DNA of 33,459 nt, from positions 1 through 33,459 of the forward strand of contig JAWQRN010000233.1 of NCBI GenBank assembly GCA_033557685.1, given 5' to 3'. This DNA is from Sperchopsis tessellata (taxonomy: Eukaryota > Arthropoda > Insecta > Coleoptera > Hydrophilidae). Shown here piece after piece: positions 23,601-33,448 of the stretch. A program made the translations under genes and the position numbers. The notes beneath the pieces were generated by a model. The model did no database searches, was not told where the DNA came from, and saw only the letters and a list, made by a program, of their open reading frames with translations. Each line of letters opens with the position of its first letter. The first letter of the stretch is position 1.

Positions 23601-24313
23601 GCAACAACATTTGAACATCTTCGAGCTCTTTCGAGCATAGCATCGGCACGTGATTTCTAAAAAAAAATATCAACATTAATCATTGAGAATTAAGATGTTT
23701 ATAAAAGGTCTTAAGACCGCATTGTAAAAACAATACAAGCTCTGTATGTGGAAAAGTTATTTCAAATAAAGCAGGGCGAACTACAAGGTTCCTTGGCTGT
23801 TTAATACTGACACTGGTAAAATTTAGGTGGAACTTACGTGGAATAATAATAGGTGATAAAATGATATTAAGTAAGAACATTAATCTGCAAAACAGGAGTA
23901 CGGTTACAGGATCTGTCAAACCTGTGTAAAGTATATTTACAAAAGAATTTGGTTTTGAAATTAAGAAAAAGGTGCATACAGATTGAAAGGTTGCAGCTGA
24001 CCGAGAAGTTGGAAGATGTTATGTACTCATTATCATCATATTTCCTACACATTCATACGGTACTGTGGCTTGGGTACACAAAATATGGATTAGCTTGCTG
24101 TGGTATAATATCATGGTAGGTACAAATACTATGTCTACTTACTGGTCTGCATACTGCAACACTGGATTTTGGACTGTTGATAGAACTATTAAATGAGTCA
24201 TTTGACCGGGTTGGGGGGGTCTGTGGGACTGTCCCGCCCCCCTTAGAACTGGACCATCCTTCCCTGTCAGTTATGACATGAGTCACCTCCTTCGCCAGAA
24301 ATAACTCCAAAGT
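13217..24313 (-). CDS. chif: Chiffon / Dbf4 homologue, gene span (9 exons seen, 5' end missing)
   Basis: Nine minus-strand exons with GT-AG introns and compatible phases give 1159 codons plus TAA. Numbering from the first visible codon: C-terminal half of the BRCT (1-20, E-L-F-L-A-K-E-V-T-H-V); motif M (116-148, R-E-P-Y-I-K-F-E ... H-N-W-P); DBF-type zinc finger/motif C (184-206, P-G-Y-C-E-V-C ... H-x5-H); then a long extension. In all eukaryotes Dbf4 activates Cdc7 kinase (DDK) to fire origins; motifs M and C bind Cdc7. In Drosophila the chiffon locus yields two products, one for DDK and a C-terminal one that nucleates the Gcn5-containing CHAT complex. The extension here has a duplicated Y-Y-K motif (365-383, 557-573), basic R-R-R-x-S stretches, a conserved-looking block P-W-Y-E-T-F ... 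Y-F-W-K-P-L-L-L-P-Y-E, and AT-hook-like G-R-P-P-G-R-K-P-G-R. The initiator and N-terminal BRCT half were not located. Confidence 0.9.
16575..17650 (+). mobile_element. RTE-like non-LTR retrotransposon relic
   Basis: Antisense to chiffon. Coding remains in order: K-I-T-T-N-R-F-T (about 16590); E-Q-A-G-F-R-K-G-Y-S-T-I-D-H (16632 on); A-F-V-E-Y-K-K-A-F-D-S-I; G-I-K-V-N-G-E-Y-L; then, in another frame, R-F-S-D-D-I-V-L-F-A-N (the F-A-D-D catalytic box, first Asp pair kept); N-L-I-K-T-K-V; Y-M-Y-L-G; and a degraded C-terminus. The strand-linking block with the Q-G-D-x-x-S-P motif is absent between about 16880 and 16895, an internal deletion. It ends next to an AT microsatellite (17635-17651), typical of this group. 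Stops and shifts make it inactive. Confidence 0.85.
17635..17651. repeat. (AT)n microsatellite at retroelement 3' end
   Basis: TATATATATATATATAT run directly after the relic's last recognisable coding sequence. Confidence 0.8.
18980..19281 (-). CDS. chif: chiffon exon 8
   Basis: Acceptor TTTGAAG|G and donor TCTG|GTAAGC. It encodes L-R-Y-H-G-S-F-L-A-P, a highly charged Lys/Glu segment, then F-S-F-E-R-V-P-K-S-E-P-W-Y-E-T-F-Q-R-Q-D and V-Y-Y-T-S-F-S-E-S. The aromatic-rich end runs across the intron into the last exon, suggesting one folded element. Confidence 0.88.
19375..19849 (-). CDS. chif: chiffon exon 7
   Basis: Acceptor TTTTCAG|GC, donor TCAAG|GTAGTT. Middle part acidic and Ser/Thr-rich; then two basic phosphosite-like stretches, R-R-R-R-S-I-D-S and K-R-R-R-I-S-V-E-S. 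It ends with the second copy of the Y-Y-K motif (F-I-L-D-N-Q-K-Y-Y-K-F-E). Probable nuclear-localisation signals. Confidence 0.88.
19850..21260 (-). other. chiffon intron 6
   Basis: GT-AG, 1.4 kb. Apart from a 23-bp perfect-looking tandem duplication at 20468-20511 (unit AAATTTTCATATATATAGC plus ATTT) and AT-rich palindromic sequence near 20580-20630, nothing was recognised. Confidence 0.75.
20468..20511. repeat. 23-bp direct tandem duplication
   Basis: Two adjacent copies of a unit containing TTTTCATATATATAGCAT; a recent local duplication in the intron. Confidence 0.8.
21261..21510 (-). CDS. chif: chiffon exon 6
   Basis: Acceptor TTTTCCTAG|AAGGCG, donor AAAG|GTTAGT. It carries the first copy of the Y-Y-K motif, L-V-V-D-N-K-T-Y-Y-K-V-E (21355-21411), preceded by a basic G-R-P-K-R-S and followed by an acidic end E-E-K-D-E-E-Q-D. 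Confidence 0.87.
21677..21948 (-). CDS. chif: chiffon exon 5
   Basis: Acceptor TTTTTTTAG|AT, donor ATACAG|GTAATA. It follows the zinc-finger exon. Mostly polar and Ser/Arg-rich (S-P-L-S-P-T-G-S-D-S; H-R-L-R-P-R-N-N), then an acidic V-E-D-E-I-K-L-E-D-V stretch. No named domain. Confidence 0.87.
22063..22391 (-). CDS. chif: chiffon exon 4: end of motif M and DBF-type zinc finger
   Basis: Acceptor TTTCTTTCAG|A, donor CAATAG|GTGAGT. It contains H-N-W-P-V-L-N-L, then P-G-Y-C-E-V-C-R-I-E-Y with C-x2-C-x9-H-x5-H spacing, the diagnostic Dbf4 zinc finger that contacts Cdc7. Confidence 0.93.
22392..22793 (-). other. chiffon intron 3
   Basis: GT-AG, 402 bp (GTAAAT donor); nothing recognised inside. 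Confidence 0.75.
22794..22900 (-). CDS. chif: chiffon exon 3: start of Dbf4 motif M
   Basis: Acceptor TTTTAG|GCAATT, donor AAAAG|GTAAAT. It encodes I-T-W-L-E-K-I and L-R-E-P-Y-I-K-F-E-S-F-K; R-P-Y-I-K-x-E is the hallmark of motif M. The Arg codon is split with exon 4. Confidence 0.92.
22901..23542 (-). other. chiffon intron 2
   Basis: GT-AG, 642 bp; nothing recognised inside. Confidence 0.75.
23543..23656 (-). CDS. chif: chiffon exon 2
   Basis: 38 codons, phase 0 at both ends, donor GATAAA|GTAAGT. It reads S-R-A-D-A-M-L-E-R-A ... D-P-L-D-D-A-K-R-W-G-I, the segment between BRCT and motif M in Dbf4 proteins. Confidence 0.9.
23657..24142 (-). other. chiffon intron 1 (of those visible)
   Basis: GT-AG, 486 bp; nothing recognised inside. 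Confidence 0.75.
24143..24313 (-). CDS. chif: chiffon first visible exon: C-terminal half of BRCT
   Basis: 57 codons, acceptor CTTACAG|ACT, donor ACCA|GTAAGT. It begins T-L-E-L-F-L-A-K-E-V-T-H-V-I-T-D-R, the second half of the Dbf4 BRCT (motif N). The preceding residues, normally ending in a Gly-Gly, must come from an upstream phase-0 exon. The rest is a Ser/Pro-rich linker. Confidence 0.92.
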
Positions 24314-26149
24314 CTGTAAGCAAGAAAAATGTAATTAATTTCTTGTAAACCTTCGTGAAAAGAAAGAAAATTAGTCGAAACAAACAGAATTTTATATTGG
24401 ATGGCCTATCAGATATATCAAAGATGGTAAAGGTTAATAATAAATGTAAAAAAAAGTAAATTCAACCAGTGGGTAAATATTTACTGTATTTTAATGAAAT
24501 TCCAGTAGGTTACATCAATTCATGCAATCCGAACTAATTTTTACCTCCAGTTTTGTAACCATTCATTATCATTGTATATATCTTTCAATTATCCATGTTT
24601 ACCAACATTTTGTAATTAGGCAATCAAACACATGTCAAAGACAAAAGTGAAGAACTTATTTCTCTTTTGAGTATATAGTTATGACAGCCCATAAAGCCTA
24701 TTGAAGACAAAGTAGTAGTGTGAAATGTCTCCATAGAAAGCCGAAAGCTGGGCTAGGCCTTGAACATAATACTCTTCTCTTTATAAGTCCGCTAACGAAG
24801 TGACTAATTAGACTTTACTTTAGTATTTAGGAGGTAGAAGAGCTTCTAAGCACAGTTAATTTGTACTATATCATCCCGATTTTTCTTTTGATAACAAATT
24901 TCAGCATAAAGAGGTGTTTTAAATCATTCAAAGGGGTTTTGCTTTTTGCAAATATTCACACTAGACATTTTTTGTACTAGAAGTAATTTACTACTATTGA
25001 ATCTTATGTCTAATTGTTTAACAATAATGAAAAATGTAAAAAAATATAATTTATAACTTGGCTGCACATGAATATATATTTTGGAAATTTGATAAATCAA
25101 AGTTCAAATAAAGAAGTCAAATTGCAGTGGAGACCATGTTTTTGTCTTTAAGGCTTCATTGTTGTTCTGCTGTGTTGTAATTAGCTATTCTATATGTATA
25201 ATACATATCTGAGGTATCGAAATGTTCAAGACAGAAAGACACTGTGTACTGCAATTCAGCTTGTTCCTGTACATTTCAATGCATATTTGATTTCTGATCG
25301 CTTTGCTTTGAGATTTGATTTACCGACTTTCTAAAATGTACAGATCGAAAAAATGGTTGAATCAAACGTCATTTCTTTCAATCTTTGAAAGAGTTGATTT
25401 TTGGACGGTATAATCATAATAAAAAATTTGTGCCTATTATGCTATTATTGTAAACTGATAAGTATAAATCTGAATTTGAAAAAATACACTTCTCTTTTAA
25501 CACCAAAGCTGGTTGGCAAAAGTGGATAGACACTAATTTGAAAAAAAAAAGATTAATTGAAACCAGTTTTTCATACTACTTCTATTCGTAATATCTTTGA
25601 AAATAAAATAGTGTTTATAGTTTTTAAAACAACGGCGACAATTAAACTATAACTGCTATGATAAGTTTTAAGGTAATCACTGTTTTTCAAAAAGAATGTA
25701 TATGTACACATAGTCTTAACGACCTCTTTAAACAATATGATAGTATGCAATCTACTTTAACTGATGATAAAAAGTTCTGAACAAATAATTATCAATAGAA
25801 AAATAACTACAGGTCAGTAAATTTATGAAATATCTCGTAGTACTGCACTTAAGTACATACATCTATACTGCATAAACAATTAACTATAACCTCAATATGA
25901 CCCAAATAGTGTTATGACAGCAGTTAAAAAGCATAAATCAAAATTGTTCAGGCAATTTTTTAAAAATGAACAATTCGCAAAATTTGTACTTTCATGACAT
26001 TTGAAGTTAAAAACATTTGTAGATTCCTTTAAGGTCAGGGTCAAGTTGCACAGATTGCTTCAACAACCAATTAGAATTCACCAATTGAAATACAAACAAA
26101 ATTGGTATTTTTTGACAGGTAGATGTCATGTTCCAATTTATGTACACCG

Positions 26150-26640
26150 ACGTCTGGGTGTGTAAACAAAAAATAAACAGTGCGGGCGTTCACTAACTGC
26201 GCAAAATCACTCTGAAATACTCATTATTTACTTACATCAACACATAATTCACAGATAACGTATCGACCGGTGTATAAACAAAGTGATCATCATAAAAAAA
26301 TTTCTAAATGAAAGCTACAGAACTGTCAGATAATAATACAAAATGGCCTGCTTTAGTTGGAAGTTTGACCATGCAGCTGGCGCTGGGAAATAACTTGCTC
26401 TGCGGCGACGTTGCCGATGGATTGATATTTAGCTTGCTAGAAATGGAAAATTATATCATAAACCTATAAATGTGAGGGTGAAATTGTCGGGGTGATTGCA
26501 GCCTTTTAACCGTTAACGGCATTTGAATGAGACTGATGTTTGCCCAGGTAATAACATATGATTAAAAATTGAAACCATAGGCGGCGTTGCTAAACTTTTG
26601 CCAAAGGTAGTGTCACTGGACGGAAATAATGTTATACGGG
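26150..26640. promoter_or_regulatory. CpG-richer patch, possible promoter
   Basis: Clusters such as GTGCGGGCGTTCAC, CGTATCGACCGGTG and TGCGGCGACGTTGCCGATGG stand out from the AT-rich surroundings. A minus-strand donor-like GTAAGT lies at 26230-26235. This could be a chiffon promoter and noncoding first exon, but no core promoter element is clear. Confidence 0.25.
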
Positions 26641-27331
26641 TAATATACATTCAACCTGATCAATATCTGAGCGAGATTGATTCGATAAACGCTGTTATGT
26701 CTTCCATGTTTTATGATGCGTTAATTACGTAAATTATATAAACTACAAGAGTATGTCAATAACATACACTTTTGGGTTATATACAAAAACAGGGTTACAC
26801 ACCTTTTTTAAATTTAATTGTACGAGTTTCAATAATATTTTTGGTTTTATGTGACCCTCAAACATCTTTAGTTTTAGAATAAAAAAAGTATTTACGGGCA
26901 TTTCTCATTTGAGCATGGGCGCAAATCATGACATCAGAAGTAGTATTAACGGCTAAATGTTGCATCTATTTTATCGATAAGCTATTGCAAGGGCAACATC
27001 TCAAATATTACATACTGATCGTAAGTTCTTACGTTCTTGCGATCGCGTACTGTTAAAACGACTTTAATTGTTTAGTAGTTTTGATTTAATTATAACAATA
27101 CATACTTATTATTTCTGTATTTTTCTACATAACTTCTATCGAAAATAGCGCACTTATTTTATTTTGTTTCCAAATGTCCCATACGTTCAAAAACAAAATC
27201 GTTCAGTAACCCTATGAAATTTTATTCAACAGCATTTTCGACCCCTTCATACAAAAATCTAACGACGTCAGGGCTAGGCTTAGTTCAGCGTTTGAACCAA
27301 ATAATTGTCATGCAATTGACATTATTCATGT

Positions 27332-27570
27332 TTTCCAGGAGATAACCGTGCTTTTCTTTTTGCAGACGTTTTGTCCACTGTTACAGGGAATACTATCAAT
27401 ACATGAAGCTTTCAAAAGTACCAGATACAGACAAACATGTTAATCTATACTTAGCATTTTTAAGAGCTACATGTCTCGATAATATCCCCTGTAACTGTGG
27501 ACGAAAGCCAGAAAAAAACAAAGCCAACACGTATCTCCTGGGAAACCTGGAGATATCTACTGTGGCCGTG
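27332..27570. mobile_element. Near-palindromic foldback element
   Basis: The two halves fold on each other around ACATGT at 27435-27440. Examples are GTCCACTGTTACAGGG (27373-27388) against CCCCTGTAACTGTGGAC (27486-27502), and the outer TTTTCCAGGAGATA against the complement of TATCTCCTGGGAAA. Each half includes one diverged 34-bp unit (AAGAGCTACATG on the right). The right end GATATCTACTGTGGCCGTG matches the start of the half copy at 11115. No ORF. Confidence 0.8.
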
Positions 27571-27780
27571 AAAATCTAAGCACATAATTAATAAAGACTA
27601 TTTTTCGATAGCAGATTTTATTAGTTGAGCGTTAAATTCCATAGGCTTCTTCTTTCTTGTAGGTCTCTTAGGCCTTCTGTGTACCAGATAACTGCTGCTG
27701 TCCTTTTTTTATTTCCTGATTTTTTTGGAAAGTGGCGGGGGGCAAAATGTTGGGGTTGCGTGCCATTAAATGTATAACCG

Positions 27781-28457
27781 TGTAGGGATTTTGGTTATTA
27801 TGATAGATAATAGATACAAATTTGAAACTTGCGTAGAAATTGTATGCTTATAAATATTTCGTAAAATAATGTTTCTAAAACTATTTTCCGAGTTATATAA
27901 ATAAAAGAAGAAAAATATAGCATTTTATTTGCAATAATTAGTGCCTTATCGTACGAGATACAATAACAATTTTTTTTAAAAACCGTTTCGTAACCATAAA
28001 GAAAATTCGAGATTTTTTTTTCATATTACCCAGAAACAATATATAACAATATATTTTTATTAAAATTCTGCAAAAGTTTTAAATGTAAACTCATGCTCTC
28101 TCAATCGTAACAACTAAAATCCTCGTACAATACATTCTTATGCGATAGGCGCATAGACAGGACAAGAAAAAAAATAGGAAAAATACAATAAAATGTAAAA
28201 TTGCGCCCGTAAGCAAATAAAAAATTAATAATAATTCCGGAGTTAAAACATGTTTCTATTTTGATACCATGCCATCGAGATGGTTTCAAAAAGTGGCTTA
28301 AGGTAATATTTCGATATTATTTCATACGAAGAAGCTATTCATTAAAAACAAATAAAATTTTAGCAAAATGTTTTCACGGACTATTTATCATAACATTCTG
28401 CAAAAGTTTCAAATGTAATCCTTTGCTCTATCTATTATAATAACCAAGATCCCCATA
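27781..28457. repeat. Three copies of a roughly 60-bp repeat
   Basis: Direct copies at about 28070-28130 and 28400-28457 start GCAAAAGTTTYAAATGTAA. An inverted copy lies at about 27781-27832 (GATTTTGGTTATTATGATAG against CTATTATAATAACCAAGATC). Together they could mark another decayed foldback element. Confidence 0.55.
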
Positions 28458-29214
28458 GAATATTATTTGAGACACATGGGGGGTCTATTAAAATTGTTGT
28501 TTGTTGTTCTTGTTTCAGCTTCTTGTAACCCACGTCTTATTTAATACTGCGATATTTACCCTTTCAAGTATTTAAACGTTACAATAATTAAATATTAATA
28601 ATCGTAAGTGGGTTAAAATGCCCATGAAGGAAAATGTGCATAAATGCAATGTTTTTGATATTAACAATTGTTGCATTGTTTCCACAAATAGATATGACCA
28701 CGACTATTGCTCATATTACAATGCACAATAATATTAACTCTAAAGTAAAAAAAAAACTTTCATACGTATTGTATACAACTAGCGGCTCGTGTACTATATA
28801 CTGGCCTACATTTCGCAAGATAACATTGCGAACAATAAAATAAACAGTGACTTTTTAACTGATTAAATAAAGTTTACGTAGGTGAGCATTAAAAACAATG
28901 AAATAGTCATATTTGTTCGTGTATCAAATGTATCTAAATATGGAGAAACAGAATAAGTATTTATTTTTAGATAATACATTAAATTAGTACTACAAATACA
29001 AACTTCGAAAGTGCTTGTAGAACTTGTGTTGAATATCTATTGTTTTTGCCACTTGAATCCATAAAATATATTTCTAGTAATTCTTATAGTACCATTCAAG
29101 ATTTGAACACTTTATTATTTTTCCTAAATATTACATTATTAATTAAGTGTGGTGGTGCTGAGTTTGCTGACCGCGGAGATATGCGAGCTTACCAAACGAA
29201 ATAATCGTACCAGA

Positions 29215-30480
29215 AAAGTCTAGCAAAAATATATCAGGCCTACAAGATGCAAATGAATGCAACTCCAGAGAGAAATCAAGGAGCTTGTTCAGGCACACCT
29301 GGACCAGACATGGGCTACTACAACCTTAGAAATGTCTCTGACTGGCAAGTCAGTTTGGCAGTGCCGAAGAAGGTTGCTGAAACCCGATGTGGTCCATCAG
29401 GAACTTGTTGGTGATGATGGGTACCCTCGTCTTTAATCCTGACGATAATCTAGCGAACTCACTTTAGTTTACACCTAACCCTCCTGTGCAACTTGCAGAA
29501 ATGCGTATATTGAGTCCTATGTTGATCGATTTTTTCAACAACAGGCGGTATGTCAGGTCCAGCTTGCCACCTCTAAGAAGTGAAAAAGCATCATCGCAAG
29601 TTAAGCAAACACAAAACCCCCGCCAATATTGCCTTGAAACGTCTGCCAGACCGGGTAGTAGAAGTGTATGTCAGTATAGTGAATAATATCTACATACACA
29701 AACAGTGTATGTGAAAACGCACAGATCGCTGCTAACCACCGGCGTATCAGTCTGCTCAGCAGTCTTAGTAAAGTTCTTGAACATACAAAATACTGCTAGA
29801 TCAGACCTCCTCCCGAGATTTGCTGACGTCATAACGACTACGCAAGTACTACGGTTTACGAAATTTATTTGACATAGCTTCAGTGAAAAGAGGTTTACAA
29901 AGGACTACTGGACGTGCACGTCTACGTCATCAATCATATGAGCGAAACAAGTTTCTATATCAGTAGTGAGGGAGCGGCAAGTACCGACCTACCCAAAAGT
30001 AGCGCGACATCGGTCCTTTGTTGTTTAACTTGTTTGTCAATGGCATACCAAGGGACATCGTACTCTACACGGACGCTAAGGTTAATGTCCAAAATAGCGA
30101 TGCAATTGTCTTCTCATAAAAACTCTTTAGCCAGATGGCTATATTGGAATTATTAAACAGTGCCATTCCTTGGAAGGAAACAGCTAAATACCTAGGCATT
30201 AACCCTATATAGGCGACTTTCCGAACCACAAGGAATCTGTTCTGCATAAGGCAACCGGGCAGTTCTTCAGACTTTTGCCAGCACATGAACCGTACAGCTC
30301 TCACATACGGTACCGCAGCGTGATTCTACGGACCGAAGTTCATGAAACGCCTGCAGATCTTCCATAATAAGAAACTGTGAGCAATGGCTGTTGCGCAATT
30401 CTTCGTTTAAAATCGAACGTTGAATAGCGATCTTATAATCGTCACGATGGACGAGTTTGTGTTGAGCCAAACCCAAACAC
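29215..30480 (+). mobile_element. Jockey-like non-LTR retrotransposon relic
   Basis: Heavily frame-broken. Recognisable in order: a linker block like S-V-W-Q-C-R-R-R-L-L-K-P (about 29345), the R-L-P-D-R-V-V-E stretch (about 29640), L-F-N-L-F-V-N-G-I-P-R-D (about 30020), a degraded catalytic box Y-T-D-A (about 30065, normally Y-A-D-D), I-P-W-K-E-T-A-K-Y-L-G-I (about 30165) and L-T-Y-G-T-A-A. Dead; exact family not assigned. Confidence 0.7.
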
Positions 30481-32069
30481 TTTATGATGCTGGATAGTAC
30501 TTCTACTTTTATTTTAGCTCAGCAAGTCCAATCACTTATTAAAATATCTGATTGGAATTTACAACCATTCTGCATATGACAACTAATTCAATATACAATA
30601 TAAAAGAAAAACTTGATTAATAATCTCAACCAAAAAGATGGATAAAATCCCTGCAACACTGCCTTGGTAGGTCAGTTTCAATTATTTACAATCGGTCAGT
30701 ATAAACATTCATCAGTTTTCATCAGCATATGCTAAGATTATATATAACATGTACATGTGTGGAGTCTTTGTAAGAAGAAATAAGTAGGAGATTAATAAGG
30801 AATATAATCGGCTGTAGACATTAATATCACGGAAAATTTAATTAGCATTATATTTTGCAACTAGCCTGTGAACTGTGAGATTGGAAATATACCGCCAATT
30901 ATCGACTTCAGAGCTGTCAGACGTCTCGTATAAATAGTTGCACAGGTGCAAATATCATTTTCAGAGGAAATGTATTTAAAAGAATTAATTATCTGAAATA
31001 TATAGCCAACTGCAAAATTTTCTACAGTAACTGAAGTTTCCTGTTTCCGGTGGTTCACAGTTTATCATTTACTACGACAAGTTGTCTCCTTAAAATTATT
31101 GTTTTTTTTACGATATTATAATTTGACTCTTTGAAAAGGAATATTACAGGCATATTGCTATAAATTCATAGACACACAGCGGGTAACTTATCTTAGATAA
31201 GAACCATATAACAACTACATTAGTATAAAGGATATTACAAAGTATAATTTCACAATCTTATTAAGGTGGTGGCCGGTTTCGTTCATGACAACATTATCAA
31301 AGCTTAAATGAGCTTATAGTTCGTTCCAAGGTTGAGATTTTTCTTGAATGACTATTCACCGTTTGTTGCACTAACTTATATTGCCCAGATGAAATAGACC
31401 CTTTAAAAGTTGATGATAAAACTAAATTACTAACAGGACATTGTATTTATTGCACAGAGCAAATATGACCTTTACAATATGATTATAAAAAGAAACTACG
31501 CACAGTCAAGAAATTATATAATACTTGTAATAATAAAAATATAATACCATTATATTTTGTGGTTCCTAAATAAAAAAAAACTTTCGCAAATCTTTCACGC
31601 GGCGTGAATATTATTTTCATGTTTTTTTACGATTATTGACCGTCAATAAGAAATAAACTATAGGAAACAATAGCAAACAAAATAAAAAACAAAACCCTTT
31701 TAAGTAAATTTGAATCTTCATTACTCACTGGTCATATAAAGGAACATTTCTGGATGCCACCCATCCATTTTTGTCACCCATTGATATTTTTATGGCTCTG
31801 CCATAAAACGTGATACTTGATTTCTTACCTCTTTATTAAAAAATAAAGAATTTTTTTAAACCGCATAGAAGTTTTGCAATGACTATATTACCAATGTTTC
31901 CTGATTTAGGTATGTCAGCTATATTGGGGAGTAAGACCTGGCTTAAACCCTCAATGCCTGATTCACTTGTAGATCTCTCCGTAGTGAGCCTACCTTGTTT
32001 AGTATATATTGGCTACCTACTATCTCTGTTGTCAAGTTCTGAAGGAAATTAGATACAGAAAGTTTCGTA
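30481..32069. other. Unassigned AT-rich stretch
   Basis: No gene seen. A short tRNA-like head (ACTGCCTTGGTAGGTCAGTT, 30658-30677) resembles the one at 11851. The open stretch 30861-31058 on the minus strand was examined and not accepted. Confidence 0.6.
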
Positions 32070-32808
32070 TATTGTGATCACTGGTTATTAGAATGAGCCG
32101 CTTTATAGAATCGAATTGAAAAGGACATATTCAGACCTGTAAAATCCACTGCAGTATAGTCGTATATTATAATCATAATTTCGGATATTAGAATCAATTA
32201 TATTATATATTCCTTGCACTTAAAATACCTCTACACAATTAAAATTAATTGCATCCGGTTTATCGGCATTTTTCAGTAGTACTTTAACTCTTTTTTAATG
32301 CAGCAAAAAGGTCGAAATTTTGCGTAGAATCTGACCGGAGACGGCATTTTAACTTGAATTCATTACTGTTTATTTCAGAATATTATTCAGTATTCGAGTT
32401 GTGTGCGTCGGTGATACTTGTTGGTATAGTGTATTCTGTTTAAATTTACACCAATAAACAATGACAACGAACAGAAAAAGACTGAATTGAAGTGTGAAGG
32501 ATAATATGCGATTTTTCAACCCTAATGAAAAGTTAAATTTAAAAATTGTATCACAAAGGGAAAAGGTGAAATTATGAATTCCTCAATCGTCTCTCTCAAA
32601 ATTATTAAAAATAAGTCACGAAATAAACAGTAATGTGATTGCTGAATGAAGAAAAAGGAAACGAGAAAAGAAATGCCAAACAGTAGATGATGCTTTGTTC
32701 CTTTGGTTTAAACAAGCAAGCTCGTCTAATGTGAATGTACGTATTTTCGGTTATTATAATCGCCGTCTAATAGAATCAATATTTAATCGACAAACATGAT
32801 CACAATAA
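32070..32808 (+). mobile_element. pogo/Tigger-like DNA transposon relic
   Basis: The remains of a CENP-B-like N-terminal region at about 32460-32740 (N-P-N-E-K-L-N-L-K-I-V; L-S-K-L-L-K; then D-D-A-L-F-L-W-F-K-Q-A) match the helix-turn-helix pair of pogo-group transposases, with several stops. An 11-bp inverted repeat TATTGTGATCA lies at 32070-32080 and 32798-32808, and TTCGG...TTAGAATCAAT-like sequence recurs at both sides. The DDE catalytic domain is absent, so this is a deletion derivative. Ends are tentative. Confidence 0.6.
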
Positions 32809-33084
32809 ACGGCGCTTAATGTATTTTGATAATAAAGTTCTATAATCAGTAACTGTGTCTAGTATTAATAATTATATCGTGAAACAAAATTTCTTTTAAA
32901 CAAATCATTACAACAAATGCTATCGAAAACATTTAATTAATAGAAAACGAATATTTCTACCCTACAGGTAATTCAAACAATTTTCTGTAATTCTGTATTA
33001 AAGAGAAAACATATCATATAAACCTTTCGAAATCTCATAGTTTTAAAGATTCAAGATGAGTACATGATGAAAACCTTATCACAG
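32809..33084. other. Unassigned AT-rich spacer
   Basis: Nothing recognised between the pogo-like relic and the integrase fragment. Confidence 0.6.
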
Positions 33085-33448
33085 AATTATTTATTTATTA
33101 GTCGGTGGACATAAATGGATTAAGAAAACAGTTTCATAGGATCAGGGAAAATCGTAATTTGCAAAACATAAAAATAAAAGCCTGCGAAGTTTGTCAACGC
33201 TTGAAATCATTAGAACCATTTGAACAAATTTATATGAGCAATGTCGGTTATTTACATACTTCTCATAACAATAACAAATATTTGCGTACCATGCAAGATG
33301 ACCATCAGATATTAGCCATTCCGACACCGTATCAAGAAATTATTACGAGGTATTTGTTGACAATATTTTTTGTTACTTTGGGTTCCCAAAATCTATTTTG
33401 ACTGTCCAAGGTACAAACTTCCTTAGTTATTTTTTTAAATTTTGCACA
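33085..33448 (+). mobile_element. Gypsy-type (Ty3-like) LTR retroelement fragment, integrase
   Basis: A frame-broken fragment. It holds part of the integrase zinc-binding region (A-C-E-V-C-Q-R, the C-x2-C pair at about 33184) and the start of the catalytic core (V-G-Y-L-H-T-S-H-N-N-N-K-Y, then M-Q-D-D). A frameshift sits near 33130 and a stop near 33401. The expected first catalytic Asp before V-G is replaced by Asn in this copy (M-S-N-V-G). Inactive; it runs towards the window end. Confidence 0.8.

Larger units (their letters stand above)
24314..29200. other. Upstream of visible chiffon coding: no gene found
   Basis: About 4.9 kb in which I find no supported exon on either strand. It probably contains a chiffon intron and possibly its 5' end. 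Contents noted separately: a CpG-richer patch, a foldback palindrome and a three-copy short repeat. Confidence 0.6.

Noticed and set aside
24541..24640. Minus-strand donor-like CTGGAG|GTAAAA as end of an upstream chiffon exon
   Set aside because: No reading frame before it gives BRCT-like sequence.
26236..26285. Short minus-strand open stretch ending in C-E-L-C-V-D before a GTAAGT donor
   Set aside because: Phase fits, but there is no start codon, no BRCT similarity and an upstream stop. It is at best part of a noncoding exon.
30861..31058. Minus-strand open stretch with A-L-K-S-I-I-G-G, resembling the end of the first BRCT half of Dbf4
   Set aside because: The only donor-like site at the Gly-Gly gives phase 1, while the 24313 acceptor needs phase 0. 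The rest of the ORF lacks the expected F-Y-L-D start of the BRCT.
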